NCBI RefSeq assembly: GCF_000470315.2
Contig: NZ_CBRF02000001.1
Span: 124,001 to 188,000 of the forward strand
Direction of reading: 5' to 3'
DNA from: Psychromonas sp. SP041
Lineage (GTDB): Bacteria; Pseudomonadota; Gammaproteobacteria; Enterobacterales; Psychromonadaceae
DNA: 64,000 nt
Position numbers and translations under genes: made by a program
Part shown: positions 58,321 to 64,000 of the stretch, piece by piece
Layout of the letters: the number at the start of each line of letters is the position of its first letter
Position numbering within the stretch: the stretch's first letter is position 1
The notes under the pieces: model-generated
What the model was told of the DNA's origin: nothing
Database searches by the model: none
Seen by the model: the letters and a program-made list of their open reading frames with translations, nothing else

Positions 58321-58539
58321 CTAGGCATTTAGGCGTTGAGACCACTCACCAGTAGCAAGTGCTTCAGCCGCTTCTTCATATGAAGCAAAGTACTCATTTG
58401 ATTCTCGGGTATTTGGGCACCCCATTTCTTCATCAAGTGTCCCTAAATAGTGACCATTAGCAGAGCGACAAACCTGCAATGGAAGTGTTTCGCCAAGAAT
58501 ACTCTTAGCTAGGTGGCCTATTGCTTGTTTCTCATTCAT
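58321..58539 (-). CDS. Hypothetical 72-residue protein
   Basis: This small cytoplasmic protein begins MNEKQAIGHLAKSILGE and ends EAAEALATGEWSQRL. No family is recognised. A strong AGGAA ribosome-binding site is five bases before the ATG. A promoter with the shared dyad lies at 58658-58686. It probably is a plasmid maintenance or regulatory peptide of unknown function. Confidence 0.6.
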   Translation of the reverse strand: MNEKQAIGHLAKSILGETLPLQVCRSANGHYLGTLDEEMGCPNTRESNEYFASYEEAAEALATGEWSQRLNA

Positions 58540-58657
58540 GATAATTCCTTGTTTTATGTTGTTCTATGTTGTTCTAGCTTAGCCACTTTATGGGGGCCGC
58601 ACTATTTAAAATACTGCTGACAAATTAAGTAGCGGTACCGCGTAATCAATATCTAAC

Positions 58658-58686
58658 ATAATATACACTATTTGGTATAAAGTCAA
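58658..58686 (-). promoter_or_regulatory. Promoter with shared dyad TATACACTATTTGGTATA
   Basis: On the minus strand TTGACT (58681-58686), 17-bp spacer, TATTAT (58658-58663). The dyad TATACACTATTTGGTATA (58662-58679) spans the spacer. It drives the 72-residue gene. Confidence 0.65.
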
Positions 58687-58720
58687 TGCAAGGGGAGGTT
58701 TTATTATTAGAAAAGAAAAC

Positions 58721-58756
58721 AAAAAAAGTGACCAGCACTAAAGTAAGTGCTAGTCA
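58721..58756 (-). terminator. Intrinsic terminator of the LemA operon
   Basis: TGACCAGCACT (58729-58739) pairs with AGTGCTAGTCA (58746-58756) with one mismatch; the A-run at 58721-58727 becomes a U-tract on the minus strand. It lies 16 bp after the lemA stop. Confidence 0.75.
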
Positions 58757-58772
58757 TGCCGTTAACCCCTCA

Positions 58773-59342
58773 TTAATCTATATTCGGCGAGAACTCAAAC
58801 TCACTCTGAGCTTCACTGTCAGTAAACAAGGCGATTTCTTCTTTTTTGTTTAGCAAATTGTTAATTATAGAATTTGGGAATGTTTGGATCCCCGTATTGA
58901 ATATTTCCACGTTTTGATTATAGATGCGGATAGCAGCACCAACATTTTCTTGTTGCTCCGAAATCTCTGCCATTATGGCCTTAAACAAGGGAGATGCTTT
59001 TAGCTCTGGGTAATCTTCTGATGTTAGCTTTAAACTTGAAACAAGGGCCTGTGCTTTATGCTCTGCACTTCTTAACGTTTGGTTATTAACATTTGAATCA
59101 TCCAATTCATTAAGGGCTGCTCTCAACTGCGTTATTTTTACCAACACTCCCTTTTCAAAATCTTCATATTGTGAAATTACTACTTCAAGATGAGGAAGTA
59201 TCTTGTTTTTCTGCCTTGCATGAACGATCACATTAGACCATGCTCGCTTAACAGAATTAAATCTGCCTATGATGCCGTTATAGATAATCATAACGGTGAC
59301 TGCTGTCAGGACTAAGGCGCCCAATACGTAAAATATTTCCAT
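58773..59342 (-). CDS. lemA: LemA-family membrane-anchored protein
   Basis: This 189-residue protein has the LemA signature: an N-terminal helix VLGALVLTAVTVMIIYNGII, then GRFNSVKRAWSNVIVHARQK (the usual YN-LVxxRxxVxxAWxxIDVQLxRR position, here diverged), and helical stretches with YEDFEKGVLVKITQLRAAL. LemA proteins form four-helix bundles anchored in the inner membrane and face the cytoplasm or periplasm. Their role is unclear; they often pair with a TPM- or DUF3137-type protein. Here the upstream gene is the DUF3137-like membrane protein (37 bp apart), the usual pair. A strong terminator follows. Confidence 0.85.
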   Translation of the reverse strand: MEIFYVLGALVLTAVTVMIIYNGIIGRFNSVKRAWSNVIVHARQKNKILPHLEVVISQYEDFEKGVLVKITQLRAALNELDDSNVNNQTLRSAEHKAQALVSSLKLTSEDYPELKASPLFKAIMAEISEQQENVGAAIRIYNQNVEIFNTGIQTFPNSIINNLLNKKEEIALFTDSEAQSEFEFSPNID

Positions 59343-59379
59343 GTTGCTATCCTTTATCTAAGTTTATTTTAAAAAGTTA

Positions 59380-60405
59380 TTATTTAAAGTTGTTGTCAGT
59401 TTTATCGTTAATGAATACGGCAAACGATAGAAGCTTATCTAACTTCTTAAGTTGGTTATTTTGCTCAATCTCTTCCTTGAAAGAAATCGCATATTCAAGC
59501 CCAGCCTTTCTTGTCACGCCCATTAAATTGTTTCGCACGGAAAGGCATGCGCGTCCGTTCTCACTAGCCTCAAAATTAAGGCCATCAAACTCATCTGCCA
59601 TCTCTTCAAACTTCAACACAACTGTTGGCTTGGTTAGTTTAGAAGCCTCCATCTGGTCAGCACAGGTAACTGAAAATTCCTTTCTGAACTTTAACGATGC
59701 GGGTTCAAATTTTTGCTCAAGCTTTGACAGTGGTGTGCTTGAACAAATCATTACTGAGCTTGCTGCATTGTGGTCGAACATTATTCCGTAACGATGAAAA
59801 TGGTCATAAACGGTTCTGGTGGAAGTGGTTGTTCCTCCTTTCCCATTTGAGGTTACCACAACCTCTGTTCTTTGGTTTACGTAATGAAAAGAGTAATAAT
59901 CGTAAGGAAGCTTGCAACCATTATTATCGTAGTTTCCTTCTGCTAAAAAACTTATTTCTCTTGAGTAGTTACCTCTGTCGAATTCACAAAACTGGCCTTT
60001 TAATTTTTTTGCATACCCTTTGCCAATGCGTGTTTTGATTGGCTTTAGTTTGTTGTCAAAAATAAGGTCCATTTTAAATATTTCGTCGGACAATTCACTT
60101 ACGCTATTCGTTCGCATGAGTGCATACCCAAAAAACGAAGCTGCAACAATAAGCGGGCATGCCAACATAAAGTAATGCGCGAGTAAGAAGTAGTTAGTGA
60201 CCTCAAGAAAGTAGAAATAAAGCGGCACCGAAGTAGCGGCAAAGGCCGTTCCGACAGACCATTGGACGGTATTGTCGTATTTCAATGGGTAGTCCAGTGC
60301 AATCACTTTGTCGATAATTGTTACCAGGTCTTTTTCGCTTTCTGCTTTAGCTAGTTCTTCTTTTGCAGATAACACTATTTCTTTTATTTTCTTATTCACA
60401 CTCAT
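59380..60405 (-). CDS. DUF3137-like membrane protein partnered with LemA
   Basis: From the chosen ATG it has about 341 residues, with a helical N-terminus and two hydrophobic helices (VGTAFAATSVPLYFYFLEV and YFMLACPLIVAASFFGYAL, about residues 50-100). A long beta-rich cytoplasmic or periplasmic domain follows with FHYVNQRTEVVVTSNGKGG. A longer start at 60429 lacks a ribosome-binding site, while AAAGGA lies nine bases before 60405. DUF3137 proteins commonly occur next to lemA, and the pairing here supports the call, though the match itself is by architecture and not by exact motif. Confidence 0.6.
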   Translation of the reverse strand: MSVNKKIKEIVLSAKEELAKAESEKDLVTIIDKVIALDYPLKYDNTVQWSVGTAFAATSVPLYFYFLEVTNYFLLAHYFMLACPLIVAASFFGYALMRTNSVSELSDEIFKMDLIFDNKLKPIKTRIGKGYAKKLKGQFCEFDRGNYSREISFLAEGNYDNNGCKLPYDYYSFHYVNQRTEVVVTSNGKGGTTTSTRTVYDHFHRYGIMFDHNAASSVMICSSTPLSKLEQKFEPASLKFRKEFSVTCADQMEASKLTKPTVVLKFEEMADEFDGLNFEASENGRACLSVRNNLMGVTRKAGLEYAISFKEEIEQNNQLKKLDKLLSFAVFINDKTDNNFK

Positions 60406-60522
60406 TGCATGAGTCCTTTCGTTTGCCATAATGGATGCATGTGGCTGTGTTTAATTTATTGGATACAAAAGCCTGTCTTGGGAACGGGTACGTCCTTAAA
60501 TGGCGTACTGTTCCTATTCGCT

Positions 60523-60906
60523 TTAGCGTTCGTTTGTAAAAATGTATTTTTCTTTGCTGAAGATATCGGGACCATCGTCAAGAGGGTCATATTCAGCACT
60601 GGCATGCGCACTGTCTATAATAGGGTTGCCTTCTTCATCGCGATAACCGATATTTATTTGGTAGCGACACGGCACGTTTGAATCTGTGAAGTGGTATGCA
60701 AGCATGTCATTAATATTAGCAAAAACGAACACTTCTTCATTGTGGCTTTCGTAGGTAACTTCACCCTGAGGGAAAGAGCTCTCCTCTATTGTATAGAATA
60801 CATTAGAGCCGAATTGTCCTGTGTGACCATATGACGAAACTTCCTCTGTCAGAGGCACTTGTTTTAATAGGTTGCTGTTGAATTGCAGTGCTGCTGAAGA
60901 GTGCAT
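60523..60906 (-). CDS. Hypothetical 127-residue protein
   Basis: I do not recognise a family. It contains VFVFANINDMLAYHFTDSNV followed by RYQINIGYRDEEGNP. The sequence is acidic with beta-strand character and no signal peptide. An AGGGA ribosome-binding site is five bases before the ATG. The small basic stretch found in DNA-binding proteins is absent. The role is unknown. Confidence 0.55.
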   Translation of the reverse strand: MHSSAALQFNSNLLKQVPLTEEVSSYGHTGQFGSNVFYTIEESSFPQGEVTYESHNEEVFVFANINDMLAYHFTDSNVPCRYQINIGYRDEEGNPIIDSAHASAEYDPLDDGPDIFSKEKYIFTNER

Positions 60907-60945
60907 GCTGTTCCCTAATAAATAATTAATATGAGCTGGCGGTTT

Positions 60946-60969
60946 TTGGCAACTGACTTGTCAATTGCC
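60946..60969 (-). terminator. Hairpin after the 79-residue gene
   Basis: TTGGCAA (60946-60952) and TTGCCAA pair at the ends of an imperfect stem, 12 bp downstream of the stop at 60981 on the minus strand. It may end that transcript. Confidence 0.5.
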
Positions 60970-60980
60970 AAGCTACTTGC

Positions 60981-61220
60981 TTAGTGAAACGTAAACGGAG
61001 TTTCGCCTAAAACGTGCTCTGATTTAACGGCCATAGGATCATTAAATTTGGTTTCCATGATAAGGCGCTCTAAGGTAATTGAGTTTGTACTTTTTTCATT
61101 ACTTAGTGACTCAATGAAAGCGTGAACTTGCTGCTTAGTAACAAGCGCATTGCCAGGGTTTGAATTAATTGCGTCAGTAAGTGTGATGGTTTCTAAGTAA
61201 ACTGGAGCGACTTGTTTCAT
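60981..61220 (-). CDS. Hypothetical 79-residue protein
   Basis: A small soluble protein with no recognised family. It begins MKQVAPVYLETITLTDAIN and has a polar helical middle (SNEKSTNSITLERLIMETKF). The promoter TTGACC-N17-TATATT (61296-61324) lies about 75 bp above the start. A weak AGG-containing leader precedes the ATG. A hairpin follows the stop. Its place next to the divergent thermonuclease-like gene suggests no obvious job. Confidence 0.5.
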   Translation of the reverse strand: MKQVAPVYLETITLTDAINSNPGNALVTKQQVHAFIESLSNEKSTNSITLERLIMETKFNDPMAVKSEHVLGETPFTFH

Positions 61221-61295
61221 GATGTAAATGACCTATAAATATAATAATAGCCGATAAGGCTTATAATAAGGGAGAACTCTCCCGACTGAGGCTAT

Positions 61296-61324
61296 AATAT
61301 ATCAATAATTATATTATAGGTCAA
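61296..61324 (-). promoter_or_regulatory. Promoter of the 79-residue gene
   Basis: On the minus strand TTGACC (61319-61324), 17-bp spacer, TATATT (61296-61301). The spacer contains ATATCAATAATTATAT, a distant form of the shared dyad. Confidence 0.6.
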
Positions 61325-61378
61325 ATCTATTCTGTTGTTTAATAAAGAAAATTAAATTGTGGTGCAAGTATCTTTGCA

Positions 61379-61406
61379 TTGACTGTTGACTCTATTATTA
61401 TATAAT
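61379..61406 (+). promoter_or_regulatory. Promoter of the thermonuclease-like gene
   Basis: TTGACT (61379-61384), 16-bp spacer, TATAAT (61401-61406). The predicted start of transcription, near 61413, lies downstream of an ATG at 61409, which helps to place the true start at TTG 61436. Confidence 0.65.
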
Positions 61407-61435
61407 ATATGAAATATTTTATAAGGAGATTTCGC

Positions 61436-62068
61436 TTGAATCCATTTACTGCACTAAAAATAAATAAAGCCCCTTTAATACTCGCACTGGGACTATTAAG
61501 TCCTGTCGTCAATGCAGACACTTCTTTGCTTTCTGCAAATACCTTTTACTCAATTAAAAATGCGCTCAATAGTGCGGTGTCTACGGTATCTGACACATCA
61601 AAGGGTCGTGGCGCTACACTGACCACCAGCAATGAAATCTCAGGCAAAGGAAAGATTGCCTATGTTATCGATGGTGATACGGCCTGGGTTTCTGTTAATC
61701 GCACTGAATTTAACGAATTTCTAGCCGTTGCAGACACCAAGGATAAGAAGAAAGCGCTACGAACCGATTCAATGCAGGTAAAAATGCGCATTGGTGGCAT
61801 TAATACGGCAGAATCTGAACATCGTATTAAAAGCAAAAACAGTGCGTTCGGTAAGGCGGCATCAAATTATCTAAAAGGATGGGCGAGCGGTGGTAGTGCT
61901 GAGTATTCTTGTTATGCCCATGGTTATTACTCACGCCCAATTTGTGCCGTTTCGGCTAATGGCTTTGATATTGGCTATGACATGATTAAGAACGGTTACA
62001 GCGATTACGACACCTCATGGGGCAAGCACCCGTATTTTGATGCACAGTATAAAAAGGTAAGTAAATAA
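61436..62068 (+). CDS. Secreted thermonuclease-like (SNase-fold) nuclease
   Basis: The TTG start is chosen because ATAAGGAG lies seven bases before it and it gives a compact signal peptide (NKAPLILALGLLSPVVNA); an earlier ATG at 61409 would sit before the transcription start. The mature part shows the SNase-like core IAYVIDGDTAWVSV, KMRIGGINTAESEH with the catalytic Arg and Glu-type residues, and GYSDYDTSW near the end. Staphylococcal-nuclease-fold enzymes cut DNA or RNA with calcium. A secreted plasmid nuclease may help recipient-cell DNA handling or nutrition. It is 52 bp upstream of the DUF7768 protein on the same strand. Confidence 0.8.
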   Translation: MNPFTALKINKAPLILALGLLSPVVNADTSLLSANTFYSIKNALNSAVSTVSDTSKGRGATLTTSNEISGKGKIAYVIDGDTAWVSVNRTEFNEFLAVADTKDKKKALRTDSMQVKMRIGGINTAESEHRIKSKNSAFGKAASNYLKGWASGGSAEYSCYAHGYYSRPICAVSANGFDIGYDMIKNGYSDYDTSWGKHPYFDAQYKKVSK

Positions 62069-62120
62069 AAAATCGAGTTAATATCTTAACCAATAAACCG
62101 TTTAATAAGAGAAATATACT

Positions 62121-63056
62121 ATGGCCAAAACAGTCGTTTTAACAACAAAGTCTATTCATATTCAAAGAGAAAGAGCCCAAATGCCACGAGTCATGGTCGA
62201 ATCTCCTTTAGGCGGTGACTACTGGAAGAATGTCGAATATGCAAGAATGGCAATGAGGCATTCAATGATGATGGTGGGTGAGTCTCCAATGGCGCTCCAT
62301 CTTCTTTATAATAAGTCATTAAGAGACGGCAACGACGTAGAACGCTCTATTGGAATCAAAAGAAGTTTTGACTGGCACTCTCATGCAGAGAAAAAGGCGT
62401 TTTATATTGATAGAGGTTTATCAAACGGCATGATCATGGGTTACCTAGATGCATGCGCAAAAGGTCAGCAAACTGAATTTAGATTTATAGCGGGTAGCAA
62501 AGAAACCGATGAGATTTTAGGCCGAGCAAACAAGAAGACTTTAACGTTACCTCAACTTGAGAAATTAAGCACTGAACTCAAAGTGATAATTTGCAATAAC
62601 GCAGCGACTAAAGGTATCCCAACTGGCGCGGTGACGGATTATCAAGAGAGATATACTGCTCTAGTGAACTTGATAGATAAATTAAATGTTAATGTAGATA
62701 ACGAAGAAAGTTTATTTAATTGCTTGGCGATGCGCGAGTCGTTGATGCGTAGAAATGAAAGCCCACTCATTGTTGAAGAGCTTTATAGCCAGTTCTTAGA
62801 TATTAACGACAAAGAAAAAGCGTTTTATTTAGATGCGTCTCAGTCATGGTTGCAGGTTGTCGATGAGATCATTCCTTTTGTTAATCCGCATGCTGAACTT
62901 GATGAAGGGCTAATGGATTTAGATAAGCGAAGTTATGACCAGTCAGTGATTGACGAGTTGCCGATTATTGAAGAGGTTCTGTCTCATGGTTATTCATCTG
63001 CAGCGCGTCAACTAAACGATAATATTGAGATGTCACAACCTTCATTTGCAATGTAG
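62121..63056 (+). CDS. DUF7768-type (nucleoside 2-deoxyribosyltransferase-like) protein
   Basis: This is a 311-residue protein. The first 120 residues carry PRVMVESPLGGDYWKNVEYA, LHLLYNKSLRDGNDVERSIG and a Glu in DRGLSNGMIMGYLDACAKG, the layout of DUF7768 and nucleoside 2-deoxyribosyltransferase-like proteins (SP-x-G start, LxxPHxLY region, D-x-x-x-x-x-G-x-S-x-GM). The C-terminal 180 residues are helical and unrecognised. Related proteins modify or hydrolyse nucleotides in phages and mobile elements, with DNA-modification and anti-defence roles proposed. It follows the secreted nuclease gene. The catalytic Glu/Asp positions cannot be fixed from sequence alone. Confidence 0.7.
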   Translation: MAKTVVLTTKSIHIQRERAQMPRVMVESPLGGDYWKNVEYARMAMRHSMMMVGESPMALHLLYNKSLRDGNDVERSIGIKRSFDWHSHAEKKAFYIDRGLSNGMIMGYLDACAKGQQTEFRFIAGSKETDEILGRANKKTLTLPQLEKLSTELKVIICNNAATKGIPTGAVTDYQERYTALVNLIDKLNVNVDNEESLFNCLAMRESLMRRNESPLIVEELYSQFLDINDKEKAFYLDASQSWLQVVDEIIPFVNPHAELDEGLMDLDKRSYDQSVIDELPIIEEVLSHGYSSAARQLNDNIEMSQPSFAM

Positions 63057-63105
63057 TACTGGTTTTTGATTTGAGAGTACCTGGCATTTATGCCAGGTGT
63101 GTTGG

Positions 63106-63456
63106 CTATTCTGAGGGGGATGTTTTATTAATGTTAGTTATTTTGCCTTCTTCATTGAATTCAATATTCTTCACGTCGTAGCCAAGCCCATGAAAGTGCC
63201 TTAGCAGCTCAGAGGCGAGGCATTCAGGCATATTGACCCCTTTGGTGCCCGCTTCTTTAGCCGCGACGTTGGGTTGCCCTTTTTGGCGGCACCCCGCGCC
63301 TGCTTTGGAATCTAAATTAAAGAGCCTTGCCCACTCATTTTGAGAGCAGCCCGTTGATTTTCTTGCTTCGAGATAGTGTTGTCGGTTGCGCTCTTTTTTT
63401 GACATTGTAAGCCTATAAGGTTTAGCTGCAGTTGCAGTTTTGTTAGGCGCGCTCAT
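63106..63456 (-). CDS. Hypothetical basic protein after the DUF262 gene
   Basis: From the ATG at 63456 the protein has about 116 residues: MSAPNKTATAAKPYRLTMSK, then a helix KERNRQHYLEARKSTGCSQN that looks DNA-binding-like, and an end domain LRHFHGLGYDVKNIEFNEE. A longer start at 63501 lacks a ribosome-binding site and overlaps the upstream gene heavily; the chosen start overlaps it by 14 bp. A small helix-turn-helix is possible (KSTGCSQNEWARLFNL) but not certain. The overlap with the DUF262 gene suggests a functional pair. Confidence 0.55.
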   Translation of the reverse strand: MSAPNKTATAAKPYRLTMSKKERNRQHYLEARKSTGCSQNEWARLFNLDSKAGAGCRQKGQPNVAAKEAGTKGVNMPECLASELLRHFHGLGYDVKNIEFNEEGKITNINKTSPSE

Positions 63457-63961
63457 CACTTTTGTGTTGTACGCCAGAGAAATTAAGGTGATTATACACA
63501 TGTTTTAGTTTGCTCTCGTCAAAACAGCGCACTGTTTTCTTACCAATTTCTCGCTCTAGGAAAGTTCGTTTCTCGATTCTATTCAATTCACGCCAGTAAA
63601 ACCCAAGCACTTTGAATTCATTATTAGTATAACTAATCAGTGCATTGATTCGCTGTTGTCCATCGATGATGATATCACTTAGAGGCACAGTTTTTTCACT
63701 TCCACGGAAATGCTCGTAGTCGTTGATCATGATACTGCCTAGGTCATATCCGATGTAGACAGATTCTATAAACGAAATATTTTGCTCAATCGTCCAAACT
63801 AAGCCGCGTTGCCATGATGGTAAAGGAAATTGTCCGATGAAGCGTGTTGCCCAAGGGTAGTTTTCTTTTCCATACGATGAAATGCCGACGAGTGTCGCTA
63901 TTTGTGTTGATGTAGGATTAAATCGTATAACGGGTTTAGGAATTCTGCTTGATGTGCTCAT
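63443..63961 (-). CDS. Short DUF262 (GmrS/ParB-like) domain protein
   Basis: This 172-residue protein has the DUF262 signature: LPSWQRGLVWTIEQNISFIE, then GYDLGSIMINDYE and DIIIDGQQRINALISY, the DGQQR motif of GmrSD-type restriction and ParB-like nucleases. GmrS-like proteins are usually several hundred residues with a DUF1524 HNH partner; here only the DUF262 part is present before the stop, and no HNH partner follows. It may be a short regulatory or anti-restriction form, or the remnant of a longer gene. It overlaps the downstream basic-protein gene by 14 bp. Confidence 0.8.
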   Translation of the reverse strand: MSTSSRIPKPVIRFNPTSTQIATLVGISSYGKENYPWATRFIGQFPLPSWQRGLVWTIEQNISFIESVYIGYDLGSIMINDYEHFRGSEKTVPLSDIIIDGQQRINALISYTNNEFKVLGFYWRELNRIEKRTFLEREIGKKTVRCFDESKLKHVYNHLNFSGVQHKSDERA

Positions 63962-64000
63962 TTTTATCTCTTTTTATAATAATTTTTGATTTTAAGTCAC

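Noticed and set aside
61409-61435. ATG at 61409 as the start of the thermonuclease-like protein
   Set aside because: It lies before the predicted transcription start and lacks a ribosome-binding site; TTG at 61436 has AAGGAG at correct spacing.

Overview
The window looks like part of a large AT-rich conjugative plasmid, or a similar integrated element, from a marine gammaproteobacterium (Vibrionales or Alteromonadales in style). No chromosomal housekeeping block, rRNA or tRNA is visible. Two large blocks belong to an IncI-type (R64-like) conjugation apparatus, the plasmid relative of the Dot/Icm type IVB secretion system. The rest is cargo and small orphan genes. The host assignment is an inference from gene style only.

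Layout. (1) 1-6.4 kb, plus strand: a metabolic cargo island with the 3' end of an M19 dipeptidase, a VOC-fold protein, a cysteine hydrolase, HypE, HypF, a [2Fe-2S] ferredoxin and an EamA exporter. No hydrogenase and no other hyp gene is present. (2) 6.6-15.3 kb, minus strand: a thin-pilus operon (pilL/tcpQ-like, pilN, pilO, pilP, pilQ, pilR, pilS), read from a promoter buried in a nested palindrome. (3) 15.4-22.9 kb, minus: icmT/traK, dotB/traJ, dotC/traI, dotD/traH, dotO/traU and two upstream genes of unknown function. (4) 23.6-36.4 kb: a second cargo island with a complete indigoidine synthetase, an arylmalonate-decarboxylase-like protein, a PptA-like tautomerase, an EamA exporter, a PAS-LuxR regulator, an alpha/beta hydrolase and a MarR regulator over three 26-bp repeats. 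It also holds a three-gene GHKL ATPase / STAS-like / membrane-protein operon and a decayed IS3-like fragment. (5) 36.4-43.1 kb, minus: dotJ, dotI, dotH, dotG, dotF, icmJ/dotN and a small IcmD-like protein. Legionella order is icmM-L-K-E-G-C-D-J-B, so island 4 sits inside what is normally one continuous transfer cluster. (6) 43.1-64 kb: many short, mostly unrecognised plasmid genes plus a Nudix hydrolase, a DsbD-N-like and a DsbA-like protein, a HAD protein, a PAP2 phosphatase, a LemA/DUF3137 pair, a thermonuclease-like protein, a DUF7768 protein and a short DUF262 protein. This region also holds eight-plus copies of a 52-bp tandem repeat beside phased short repeats and hairpins.

How it works together. 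Blocks 2, 3 and 5 should encode the pilus and the core complex and ATPases for mating. The relaxase, the coupling protein (DotL/TrbC), DotA/TraY, primase and replication genes are not in this window. Many orphan genes of block 6 share one promoter form, TTGAC(T/C)-N16/17-TATAAT or TATATT. In several the spacer carries a dyad close to TATACCAATATTGGTATA, which suggests a common regulator.

Most noteworthy: the HypE-HypF-ferredoxin-hydrolase set without hydrogenase, the GHKL/STAS-like/TM operon, the indigoidine cluster lodged in a conjugation operon, the shared operator, and the 52-bp repeat locus. All calls rest on reading the sequence and remembered family features. No search or computation was run.
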